Shown here: positions 1 to 7,928 of the stretch, in pieces
How positions within the stretch are numbered: position 1 is the first letter of the stretch
Layout of the letters: each line of letters begins with the position of its first letter
From: Elioraea sp.
GTDB lineage: Bacteria > Pseudomonadota > Alphaproteobacteria > Acetobacterales > Acetobacteraceae
Length of the DNA: 64,000 bases
NCBI RefSeq assembly: GCF_022842375.1
Contig: NZ_JALHPR010000003.1
Span: 243,509-307,508 of the forward strand
Reading direction: 5' to 3'
Translations under genes and position numbers: made by a program
The notes under the pieces: generated by a model
Seen by the model: only the letters and a program-made list of their open reading frames with translations
The model's database searches: none
Told to the model about the DNA's origin: nothing

Positions 1-1022
1 ATCGTTTCGGTATAGCCACCAACGGGCTTGGGCGGCCCCGCGCCGAGGATCGAGCCGTCCGGCACGACGAAGGCGATCGGGTGCAGGCAGCCGCCGTTCG
101 ACGGCACCTCGGGGAACAGGTGCTTCAGCGCCACATAGCAGCAGGCGATGGTCGTCGCACGGCTGATGTTCAGCGGCCCCGCGCAGCCCTCGGCAGAGCC
201 GGTGAAGTCGAGCGTCATCACACCGCCCGCGATCGTCATGCGGAGCCGCACCGGCAGCGGCGCATCCACGATGCCGTCATTGTCGAGGAAGTCCTCTGCC
301 TCGTACACGCCATCGGGCAGGGCCGCGATCTCGCTCCGCATCAGCGCGGCGGCGCGTTCGGTCAACGCGGCAAGTGCTGCGGCGATCATCGCGTCGCCAT
401 ACTCGTCGAGCAGCGCGGCGAGGCGCTTCTCGCCGAGGTCGAGCGCGTTGATCTGGCCGTTCAGGTCACCCCAGTTCGACTGTGCCACGCGGCTGTTCGC
501 GCCGAGGATGGCAACGATGCCGCTATCCACCACGCCATCGCGCATCAGGCGCACGGGGGGAATGCGCACGCCTTCCTGGTGGCTGTCGGTCGCGCGCGGA
601 TTGTAGCCACCAGGCACGTTGCCGCCGATGTCGAGCCAATGGCCGACGGAGGCGAGCCAGCAGAACAGCCGGCCCGCGCGGAAGAAGGGCCGCACCAGGC
701 GGAAATCGTTGAGATGCGTTCCGCCGTCATACGGGTCGTTGAAGATCCACGTTTCGCCTGGCCTTGCGCCGCCCTCGCGCGCGGAAGCGTCGATCACCGC
801 CTTCACCGCGAACGCCGTGGCGCCCACGAAGATCGGCAGCCCCGCCGTTCCCTGCACCAGCGTCTCGCCGGTTTCGGCATCGTAGAGACCGTGCGAGAGG
901 TCGCGCGCCTCGGCGATGATCGGGTTGAAGGCAGAGCGCGCGAGGGTCGCGTCCATCTCGTCGGCGATCTGCTCGAGGCGGCCCTTCAGAACCGCGAGCG
1001 TGACGGGATCGAGCATCGTCAT
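1..1022 (-). CDS. Hydantoinase B/oxoprolinase-type subunit, partial (C-terminus off window)
   Basis: The minus frame from ATG at 1022 stays open to the left edge (about 340 residues). It starts MTMLDPVTLAVLKGRLEQ and contains ARDLSHGLYDAETG, FNDPYDGGTHLNDF and DFTGSAEGCAGPLN, the signatures of the HyuB/acetone carboxylase-alpha family (ATP-dependent N-methylhydantoin or 5-oxoproline hydrolysis, normally with a HyuA partner). The start overlaps the stop of the upstream PEP mutase-family gene by 4 nt (ATGA), so it is translated as part of that operon. About 200 C-terminal residues are missing because of the window edge. HyuA is not upstream, so it must be further left or elsewhere. The exact substrate cannot be read from sequence. 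Confidence 0.88.
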   Translation of the reverse strand, partial: MTMLDPVTLAVLKGRLEQIADEMDATLARSAFNPIIAEARDLSHGLYDAETGETLVQGTAGLPIFVGATAFAVKAVIDASAREGGARPGETWIFNDPYDGGTHLNDFRLVRPFFRAGRLFCWLASVGHWLDIGGNVPGGYNPRATDSHQEGVRIPPVRLMRDGVVDSGIVAILGANSRVAQSNWGDLNGQINALDLGEKRLAALLDEYGDAMIAAALAALTERAAALMRSEIAALPDGVYEAEDFLDNDGIVDAPLPVRLRMTIAGGVMTLDFTGSAEGCAGPLNISRATTIACCYVALKHLFPEVPSNGGCLHPIAFVVPDGSILGAGPPKPVGGYTET

Positions 1023-1876
1023 TCGTATCGCTTTCCGGCGGCGAGCATCGCTGGGGTTCCGATCACGTCGTTCAGCCCCGTCAGGTCAAGCATCCGGTTC
1101 CGGAACGGTTCGGTCGTGCCGGCCTGGTGGAGCGAGGCGTAATAGTCACGCGCCGTGGCGGCCAGCGCGCGCACGATGCCGCCGGGGAAGATGACGAGCG
1201 AGAAGCCGATCGCCTCCAGCGTGACGGCCGGCAGCACCGGCGTCTTGCCACCCTCGACCATGTTGGCCAGCAGCGGCAGCCGGCCGCCGAGTGCCTTCGC
1301 CACGGCGGCGAGATCATCCTCCGTGCGCGGCGCCTCGACGAACAGCACATCCGCGCCGGCTTCGGCGTACATCGCGGCACGGTCGAGCGCTGCGTCGAGA
1401 CCATCGATCGCCGCGGCGTCGGTGCGTGCGACGATCAGGAAACGATCCGATGCGCGCGCATCCACCGCTGCGCGGAGCTTGCCCACCATCTCGGCGGCAG
1501 GGATCACGCCCTTGCCGTCGAGGTGGCCGCAGCGTTTCGGAAACGTCTGGTCCTCGAGCTGGATCGCGGCCGCACCGGCACGCTCGAACGCGCGCACGGT
1601 GCGTTGCACGTTCAGCGCGTTGCCGTAGCCCGTGTCGCCATCGACGATCAGCGGCAGTGCGACGCGATCGGCCAGCAGGGCGACATGGTCGGCCACCTCC
1701 GCCATCGAGACGAGGCCGATATCGGGGCGCCCGAGCTTCGTGTAGGCGATCGCGGCACCTGACACGTAGAGCGCCTCGAACCCCGCATCGGCGGCGATGG
1801 CGGCGGTGAGCGCATCGCACACGCCAGGGGCGATGACGATGGGTTTCCGCGCCAGCCGCGTTCGGAGATCGGTCAC
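1019..1876 (-). CDS. PEP mutase/isocitrate lyase-family enzyme (oxaloacetate decarboxylase or methylisocitrate lyase-like)
   Basis: A 285-residue (beta/alpha)8 enzyme of the isocitrate lyase/PEP mutase superfamily. DGDTGYGN (79-86) and EDQ (108-110) are the metal-binding loops. KRCGH (114-118) carries the cysteine used as general acid by lyases of this family, so a C-C lyase or decarboxylase is more likely than a true phosphonomutase. It lies 24 nt downstream of livF and overlaps hyuB by 4 nt, so it is the sixth gene of the transporter operon. It probably cleaves a carboxylated intermediate derived from the imported substrate (inference). Confidence 0.85.
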   Translation of the reverse strand: MTDLRTRLARKPIVIAPGVCDALTAAIAADAGFEALYVSGAAIAYTKLGRPDIGLVSMAEVADHVALLADRVALPLIVDGDTGYGNALNVQRTVRAFERAGAAAIQLEDQTFPKRCGHLDGKGVIPAAEMVGKLRAAVDARASDRFLIVARTDAAAIDGLDAALDRAAMYAEAGADVLFVEAPRTEDDLAAVAKALGGRLPLLANMVEGGKTPVLPAVTLEAIGFSLVIFPGGIVRALAATARDYYASLHQAGTTEPFRNRMLDLTGLNDVIGTPAMLAAGKRYE

Positions 1877-1900
1877 GGAACGTTCCTCCCCAAGACCAGC

Positions 1901-2602
1901 CTAAAGGCCGAGATAGGCTTTCTGGAGCGCCGGGTCAGCCGCCAGCGCCTCGGCCGCGCCCGACAGCACGATCTCGCCCTGCTCGATGATGTAGGCGCGG
2001 TTGGCGAGGCCAAGTGACTGCATCACGTTCTGCTCGACCAGCATGATGGCGAGCCCTTCGGCGTTGATGCGGCCGATCAGCGCGAACATCTCCTCGACCA
2101 GCAGCGGCGAGAGGCCGAGCGAGGGTTCGTCGAGGATCAGCAGCCGCGGCTCCGCCATCAGGCCGCGGCCGATGGCGAGCATCTGCTGTTCGCCGCCCGA
2201 GAGCGTTCCGGCAGCCTGGCGGGTGCGTTCGGCAAGCCGCGGGAAGGTCGCGAACACACGATCGAGATTGGCCGCGCGGTTGCGCTTGGCCCGCGCGTAG
2301 CTGCCCATGATCAGGTTGTCGCGCACGCTCATGTTCGGGAAGATGCGCCGGCCTTCGGGAACATGGATCAGCCCGCGCGTGACGATCGCGGCGGGCTTCG
2401 ACCCGGCAAGCTCCTCGTCATCGAAACGGATCGATCCGCCGCGCACGCCGATCACGCCGCTGATCGCGCGGTTCAGCGTCGTCTTGCCCGCACCGTTCGC
2501 GCCGAGCACCGCGACGATCTCGCCCGCCCGCACGGTGAGGTCGATGCCACGCAGCACCTCGGCGGGGCCATAGCCGGCGCGGAGGCCCGATACCTCAAGC
2601 AT
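1901..2602 (-). CDS. livF: Branched-chain amino acid-type ABC transporter ATPase LivF
   Basis: A 233-residue cytoplasmic ATPase. It has a Walker A (GANGAGKT), an LSGGEQQ signature, a Walker B ending LLILDEPS, and the short LivF-type C-terminus (ALQKAYLGL). The start is ATG at 2602 (MLEVSGLRAGYG). The frame is open upstream, but that extension is arginine-rich shadow sequence inside livG. It overlaps the livG stop by 8 nt, so the two are translationally coupled. It pairs with LivG to drive the LivH/LivM pore. Confidence 0.95.
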   Translation of the reverse strand: MLEVSGLRAGYGPAEVLRGIDLTVRAGEIVAVLGANGAGKTTLNRAISGVIGVRGGSIRFDDEELAGSKPAAIVTRGLIHVPEGRRIFPNMSVRDNLIMGSYARAKRNRAANLDRVFATFPRLAERTRQAAGTLSGGEQQMLAIGRGLMAEPRLLILDEPSLGLSPLLVEEMFALIGRINAEGLAIMLVEQNVMQSLGLANRAYIIEQGEIVLSGAAEALAADPALQKAYLGL

Positions 2603-3347
2603 GCGCGTTGCCCTGCAGCCGCGCGGCCGCACCGTGGCCGAGATAGGCCTCGACCACCGCCGGGTCGCGCGCCACCGCATCGGGGCTGCCGCGCGCGATG
2701 ATGCGGCCCTCGGACAGAACGTGGATCTCGTCGGCCAGCGCCATCACCGCCTGCATCACATGCTCGATCATCAGCACCGTGACGCCGCCGTCACGAATCG
2801 CGCGGATCACGGGGATCACGTCACGCACCTCGGAGGGGTTGAGGCCGGCGAGCACCTCGTCGAGCAGCAGCAGCTGCGGCTCTGTCGCCAGCGCCCGGGC
2901 GAGCTCGAGACGCTTCCGCCCCGCGACGGTGAGCGACGCTGCGGGAAGGTTCAGCAGCGCCGACAGCCCGACGCGATCGGCCACGGCATCGGCCGCCGCA
3001 AGCGCCTCGGCCCGGCCCGCGTGGCGGAGATGGGCGCCGACGGCGATGTTCTCCCGCACCGAGAGGCCGGCGAAGGGCTGCACGATCTGGAAGGTGCGCG
3101 CGATGCCGAGTGCTGCGCGCCGGTGCGGAGCAAGGGCGGTGATGTCCTTGCCGCGAAAGCGGATGCGGCCGGCATTCGGCTTCTGGAAACCGGCGATGGT
3201 GGCGAACAGCGTCGTCTTGCCAGCGCCGTTCGGCCCGATCAGACCGACGATGCGCCCTTCCGTGACCGGAACGGACGCATCGTTCACGGCAACGAGCCCG
3301 CCGAAGCGGACCGTGACGCCCATGGCCTCGGCGATCAGCTCAGCCAC
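2595..3347 (-). CDS. livG: Branched-chain amino acid-type ABC transporter ATPase LivG
   Basis: A 250-residue ATPase with Walker A (GPNGAGKTTLF), an ABC signature region in the LivG form (LTVAGRKRLELARAL), Walker B (LLLLDEVLAGL) and the switch histidine in MLIEHVM. I chose GTG at 3347 because a GGAGG ribosome-binding site lies 7 nt upstream and the resulting 8-nt overlap with livM matches the rest of the operon. An internal ATG at 3323 is the alternative. The ABC signature is the variant common in LivG proteins, not a defect. Confidence 0.93.
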   Translation of the reverse strand: MAELIAEAMGVTVRFGGLVAVNDASVPVTEGRIVGLIGPNGAGKTTLFATIAGFQKPNAGRIRFRGKDITALAPHRRAALGIARTFQIVQPFAGLSVRENIAVGAHLRHAGRAEALAAADAVADRVGLSALLNLPAASLTVAGRKRLELARALATEPQLLLLDEVLAGLNPSEVRDVIPVIRAIRDGGVTVLMIEHVMQAVMALADEIHVLSEGRIIARGSPDAVARDPAVVEAYLGHGAAARLQGNAHA

Positions 3348-4296
3348 GCGCCACCCTCCGCGGACGGGCGCGACGGATGAGCCCGACGATCCCCTCCGGC
3401 GCGAAGCGGACGACGATGATGAGCACCGCCCCGAACAGCACGAGCCCGAGCCCAGGCGCATCGCCGCCGAGATGCTTGCCGAGTTCCGACAGCGCCTGCA
3501 ACACGAGTGCGCCGAGCAGCGGGCCCCAGACCGTGCCGATGCCGCCGACGATGGCCGTCAACAGCGCCTCGACGCTGATCCACGGGCCGTAGGCGAGGCC
3601 GGCATCGAGGTAGAGGAAGGTCTGCGCGTAGAAGCCGCCGGCCGATGCGGTGATGCCACCCGAGAGCGCGATCGCCATCAGCTTCACGCGCAACACGTCG
3701 ACGCCGAGCGCCTTGGCAGCATCCTCGTTCTCCCGCACGGCGACGAGCTGCGCGCCGAAGCGTCGCCCCTCGATCGCGCGCGCGAGCGCCATCGCGAGGC
3801 CAAGCAGCGCGAGAACGAACCAGTAGCCCTCGGCCCGGCTGCCGAATTGCAGGTTCGCCACGCCCAGCTTGAGCGGGATGAGGATGCCAGCACCAGCGCC
3901 GGTGAGCGGCCAGACGGAAGCGATGATGCGCGCCACCTCGGCAAACGCGAGCGTGACAAGGGCGAAGTAGGAGCCGCGCAGGCCAGCGCGGAAGGTGAGC
4001 CAGCCGATCGCGGCACCAACCAGGGCGCCGAGCGCGATGCCCGCCCCGAACGCCACCCAGGCATTGATGCCGAAGCGCACCTGCAGCACAGCGGCCGTGT
4101 AGGCGCCCGTGCCGAAGAACACCGCATGCCCGAAGCTGAACTGCCCGCCATAGCCGCCGAGCAGGTTCCACCCCGTTCCCGCCAGCGCGAGCATGAGCGA
4201 GACCTTGAGGAAGTTCAGCGCGACGTTGCTCTCGATCACCAGCGGCAGCGCGGCGAGCATGGCGAGGACGATGAGCAGGAGGCGATAGGGGCGCAT
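3340..4296 (-). CDS. livM: Branched-chain amino acid-type ABC transporter permease LivM
   Basis: A 318-residue inner-membrane permease starting MRPYRLLLIVLAMLAALP. It has many hydrophobic helices and the LivM-type segments GGYGGQFSFGHAVFFG near the N-terminus and GGIGTVWGPLLGALVL near the C-terminus. The ATG at 4296 overlaps the livH stop by one base (TGATG). The frame stays open far upstream into livH, but that extension is a shadow. It forms the transport channel with LivH. Confidence 0.95.
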   Translation of the reverse strand: MRPYRLLLIVLAMLAALPLVIESNVALNFLKVSLMLALAGTGWNLLGGYGGQFSFGHAVFFGTGAYTAAVLQVRFGINAWVAFGAGIALGALVGAAIGWLTFRAGLRGSYFALVTLAFAEVARIIASVWPLTGAGAGILIPLKLGVANLQFGSRAEGYWFVLALLGLAMALARAIEGRRFGAQLVAVRENEDAAKALGVDVLRVKLMAIALSGGITASAGGFYAQTFLYLDAGLAYGPWISVEALLTAIVGGIGTVWGPLLGALVLQALSELGKHLGGDAPGLGLVLFGAVLIIVVRFAPEGIVGLIRRARPRRVARG

Positions 4297-5171
4297 CACG
4301 CTTTCGCCCCGAACAGCCCCTGCGGCCGCACGAGCAGCACCAGGATGAAAATGATGAAGATGCCGAGCTGCCCCAGCGTCTCGCCGTAGATCAGCCCCGT
4401 CATGCTCTCGACGATGCCGATGACGAAGCCACCCGCCAGCGCACCAGGCACGCTGCCCATGCCACCTAGCACCACGATGGTGAAGGCGACGAGGACGAAG
4501 GCGTTGCCCACCTGCGGCGTGACGTAGAACGACGGCAGCAGCAGGCACGCGGCCACCGCAAGGCACGCCGTGCCGAGGCCGAAGGTGACGCCGTAGATAT
4601 GCGCGACATCGACGCCCGAAAGCTCCGCCCCCAGCCGCTCCTTCGCCACGGCGCGGATCGCGCGGCCGGTGTCGGTCAAGGCCAGGAACAGCCCAAGGGC
4701 TGCAGTGACCGCAAGTGCTGCGAAGAACGCCACAACCCGGGTCGTCGGCAGCAGCATGGTGCCGAGCTCGATCACCGCGAAGCCGAAGGGATGGTCGATC
4801 GTGCGCGTATCGGAGCGGAAGTTGAACAGCAGCCCATTCTCGATCATCACCGCAAGCCCGAGCGTGACGAGCAGGATCGCGCGATCCTCCCCCCGGCTCG
4901 CGGGCCAGATGACCATGCGCTGCAACAGGTAGCCCAGCGCGAAGAAGGCGGGGGCGAGCGCGAACACCGACAGCCACGGGTCGATGCCTAAGCCGCGATC
5001 GGCGTAGAAGGCGGCAAACAGTGCGGCGGTGAGCAGCGCGCCGTGGGCGAAGTTGATGATGTGCAGCACGCCGTAGATGAGCGTGAGCCCGAGCGCGATC
5101 AGGGCATAGATCGCGCCCGTGAGCAGGCCGTTCGCGACGGCCTGGACCAGGATGTCGGGGGAGAGGATCAT
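4296..5171 (-). CDS. livH: Branched-chain amino acid-type ABC transporter permease LivH
   Basis: A 291-residue polytopic permease with the LivH hallmarks: GLTLIYGVLHIINFAHGAL near the N-terminus and GGMGSVPGALAGGFVIG near residue 240. It is the second gene of the operon, 59 nt after the binding-protein gene, with a strong hairpin in that gap. Substrate type cannot be set from the permease; Liv-family systems also import urea, amides and aromatic acids. Confidence 0.95.
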   Translation of the reverse strand: MILSPDILVQAVANGLLTGAIYALIALGLTLIYGVLHIINFAHGALLTAALFAAFYADRGLGIDPWLSVFALAPAFFALGYLLQRMVIWPASRGEDRAILLVTLGLAVMIENGLLFNFRSDTRTIDHPFGFAVIELGTMLLPTTRVVAFFAALAVTAALGLFLALTDTGRAIRAVAKERLGAELSGVDVAHIYGVTFGLGTACLAVAACLLLPSFYVTPQVGNAFVLVAFTIVVLGGMGSVPGALAGGFVIGIVESMTGLIYGETLGQLGIFIIFILVLLVRPQGLFGAKA

Positions 5172-5178
5172 CGTGCGT

Positions 5179-5210
5179 CACGCGGGGCCGGGCGAACCCG
5201 ACCCCGCGTG
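5179..5210 (-). promoter_or_regulatory. Intercistronic hairpin between binding-protein and permease genes
   Basis: A 9-bp perfect stem (CACGCGGGG 5179-5187 with CCCCGCGTG 5202-5210) continues as CGGG/CCCG closed by CGAA. No T-run follows on the minus strand, so it is not a classical terminator. Hairpins in this position commonly protect the abundant binding-protein mRNA and lower permease expression; that role is inferred from position. Confidence 0.55.
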
Positions 5211-5230
5211 TCATGTGCCAATCAGGACGA

Positions 5231-6451
5231 TCAGGCCGGAACCGGGAACACGGCCGGTGCTTCCGCCACCGCGGCGGGGAAGATCACCTTGATGTCGTTG
5301 TCGAGCACCTGCGTCACCACCGGCACCGAACCGGTGTTCTGGCCGTTCTCGAACTTGGTCGGCCCGTACGGCATGAAGTGGCCGGAGAAGGTCGAGCCTG
5401 CCAGCGCCTCGGTCAGCCTTGCCTTGTCGGCAGACCCGGCACGCTCGAGCGCATCGGCCAGCAGCATGACGTTGGCGTAGTTGAGGAACAGCTCGTAGGT
5501 GAAGAACTGGTTCGCGGCATCGACCTTGCGGCGAAGCGCCTGGGCGGCAGGGTTGCGGCCATCGACCCAGTGGTTGCAGTCCATGATGAAGCGGGCCGCA
5601 TCGGGGAACTCGCGCACGAAGCGGAAGTTCGAGGCGGCACCGCCGAGCACGGAGAAGATCGCCTTCGGCCGCACGCGCTGCTGCTGCATGGTGCGGGCGA
5701 GCAGCACGTACTCATTGTAGTAGCTCGCCGGGATCACGAGGTCCGGATTGCGGCTGCGGATGCGGAGCGCGACGTTCGCGAAATCGCGCGTCGGCGTCGG
5801 GTGGGCGATGGTCTCGAGCACCTCGAAGCCGCGGCCCGGCAGCTCGCGGTTCAGCAGGCCGGCGAGGCCGGAGCCGAACAGGCTGTCCTCGTGCACGATG
5901 ATCACGGTGCGCGCGGGCTTGCCGGCCGCATCGTTCATCGCGACCAGGTTCTCGATCGCGACGCGGCTGATCACGCCGAAGCCCGGGCCGAAGCGGAAAG
6001 TGTTCTTGAGACCCCGCGTGACGATGCCGTCAGCCACCCCGACATCGACGAGGTAGGGCAGGTCATACCGCGAGGCGGCCTGCGTGGTGGCAAGCACGAT
6101 GCCGGAGGCGAAGCCGCCGATGATCGCGGCGACGTTCGCCGCGGCCATGCGCTCGACCTCCGCCACGCCGCCTTCGGGCGTCGAGCGTGCGTCACCCAGC
6201 ACGGCTTCGAGGCGGGCACCGCCCATCGCCTTGATGCCGCCCGCGGCGTTGATGTCGGCGATCGCCATCTCGGCGCCGATGCGGCCTTGCGCGCCGGAGA
6301 AGGCGACAGCGCCAGTCACCGGGTGCAGCACGCCGATGCGGATGGCGGCGGCCTGCGCCCGCAGCGCGGGTGCGCCGAGCGGCAGCGTGGTGGCGGCAAC
6401 GCCTGCGGCAAGCACGGAACGCCGGCCAAGGCCGGCACGCGAGTTGGTCAT
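5231..6451 (-). CDS. Liv-type ABC transporter substrate-binding protein, Tat-like signal
   Basis: A 406-residue periplasmic binding protein of the Leu/Ile/Val family (peripla_BP_6 type). The N-terminus has a twin-arginine-like motif (GRRSVLAAGVA) and a hydrophobic stretch, with cleavage probably after APALRAQA. The mature part begins IRIGVLHPVTGAVAFSG, with NAAGGIKAMGGARLEAV soon after, both typical of the fold. It is the first gene of a seven-gene operon ending in a PEP mutase-family enzyme and a hydantoinase subunit, which hints at a substrate beyond simple amino acids. Confidence 0.92.
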   Translation of the reverse strand: MTNSRAGLGRRSVLAAGVAATTLPLGAPALRAQAAAIRIGVLHPVTGAVAFSGAQGRIGAEMAIADINAAGGIKAMGGARLEAVLGDARSTPEGGVAEVERMAAANVAAIIGGFASGIVLATTQAASRYDLPYLVDVGVADGIVTRGLKNTFRFGPGFGVISRVAIENLVAMNDAAGKPARTVIIVHEDSLFGSGLAGLLNRELPGRGFEVLETIAHPTPTRDFANVALRIRSRNPDLVIPASYYNEYVLLARTMQQQRVRPKAIFSVLGGAASNFRFVREFPDAARFIMDCNHWVDGRNPAAQALRRKVDAANQFFTYELFLNYANVMLLADALERAGSADKARLTEALAGSTFSGHFMPYGPTKFENGQNTGSVPVVTQVLDNDIKVIFPAAVAEAPAVFPVPA

Positions 6452-6602
6452 TGGAAAACACCTCCCCAGGGGTTCGCACTGTCCTTAGCGGCAGACCGCC
6501 CGGGGATAAAGCCCATTCGGACATCGAATTCCCAGCATCTGCGGAGACGCGAATCGCTCTGCTTCGCTATCATCTGCAGATCCAACGCTGCGAGGCACCG
6601 TT

Positions 6603-7907
6603 ATGAATGACGCAGTATTTCAAGTTCCAAGGCTGACAGATTCGAAAGTAATCGCAATCTTTCGGAGACTGCAGGCCGAGCTTCAATTTAGCGAGCCCAG
6701 CTTGCAGCTGACGGTCTCAAGTACAAATGTGCCTTTATCTTCCGGTATCGTTGAGGAATCCTCTGATGCAGATAGCAGTTTTATCAAATCTGTCAGCTCA
6801 TCGCTCCAGGTAAATAGCCCCCATCAGAATGGCCATATCACTATTTCGTTTCAAAGAGGAAAGCCTGTTGCATCTCAGAACGGTAGCATTTCATTTGAGC
6901 CATCAATATTCTTCGATGGAATTCGTGTGAACCATAGTGGCCCCATCGATCAAGAACTTGCTGTCAAGGTGTCACGTTTCATAGATCGTGAAATATCTAA
7001 AAACATTGACAGCTCTGAAATTTCAATATTAAACCCTAACGTAAAGGATATGTTTGAAAATCATTCTCATATAATTAAGCTCGCACATGAACAGATTATT
7101 CAAGTCGGCAATAAATTTGCAGAAAAGCGTATTGAGCTAGAAGAAGAGTTTTCAAATCGCGTTAAACTACTCAATGAAGGGATGCGTGAGAAAGAAGTTG
7201 TATTAAACAACTCATTTGCGACTGAGCGTGACGCATTAAAAGCGCAAAAAGCAGAACTAGAAAGTCGCGCTAAGACGCTTGATGACCGCGATAACACACA
7301 CGTTCGCAGAGGCATACGGAAAGACATTAAGGATCAAATAAAGTCTTTTAAGGAGAAGTTTTCCCTTACGCAAGAAACTAACCGTTTACGAAGCACAACA
7401 CGATTAGCAGTCTATGGCGCTCTGGGTGTATGCCTTTCTGGAATTTCAATCTTTTCATGGACCTCATTCTCTACGACAGATACGTTCACCGTAATCAGCG
7501 CGGCGCTAAAGGCCGTCACCTTAACCGTGTTCGCCGCAGGGCTGTTTGCTTGGTACCTTCGTTGGGAAACACGGTGGTCAGACAGGCATGCAGATGCCGA
7601 GTTCACTCTCCATCAGCTCGAACTAGATATGGATCGCGCGAGCTGGATCGTAGAGACCGCGTTTGAGTGGAAAGTCAGCCAGAACTCTCCAATACCGCCG
7701 ACGCTACTCGAATCGCTTTCGCGAAATTTGTTTAAAGTCGGGACAGAAACACGAGAACGTGACTCGAGTGCTTTGGACGATCTTGCGTCGGCCCTACTTG
7801 GCGAGGCATCAAGGGCCAGACTGAAGATTGGAGAGAATGAATTCGAGTATTCCCGGAAAGATCTCGCTCGTCTTTCGCGTACGGAAAGCCGATCCGCATC
7901 CGAATAA
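6603..7907 (+). CDS. Orphan AT-rich gene: coiled-coil protein with two membrane segments
   Basis: A 434-residue protein I cannot assign to a family. A GAGG site lies 7 nt before the ATG. Residues ~1-150 are a soluble domain rich in Ser and Asn. Residues ~165-260 form a charged helical coiled coil (ELEEEF, EKEVVLNN, LKAQKAELESRAK). Two hydrophobic helices follow (about 272-295 and 300-325). The C-terminal ~100 residues look helical and cytosolic. Base and codon use differ sharply from all neighbours: AAA, ATA, TTA and AAT are common here and rare elsewhere. Flanking genes are ordinary and no integrase is present, so this looks like a single-gene acquisition. A membrane-tethered sensor or defence effector is possible but unproven. 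Confidence 0.85.
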   Translation: MNDAVFQVPRLTDSKVIAIFRRLQAELQFSEPSLQLTVSSTNVPLSSGIVEESSDADSSFIKSVSSSLQVNSPHQNGHITISFQRGKPVASQNGSISFEPSIFFDGIRVNHSGPIDQELAVKVSRFIDREISKNIDSSEISILNPNVKDMFENHSHIIKLAHEQIIQVGNKFAEKRIELEEEFSNRVKLLNEGMREKEVVLNNSFATERDALKAQKAELESRAKTLDDRDNTHVRRGIRKDIKDQIKSFKEKFSLTQETNRLRSTTRLAVYGALGVCLSGISIFSWTSFSTTDTFTVISAALKAVTLTVFAAGLFAWYLRWETRWSDRHADAEFTLHQLELDMDRASWIVETAFEWKVSQNSPIPPTLLESLSRNLFKVGTETRERDSSALDDLASALLGEASRARLKIGENEFEYSRKDLARLSRTESRSASE

Positions 7908-7928
7908 GCATTCTCTTTGCGAACTCGT

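Noticed and set aside
2698..4389. 563-codon plus-strand open frame
   Set aside because: Antisense to livG and livM; low-complexity Arg/Ser/Glu composition and no domain. Typical GC shadow.
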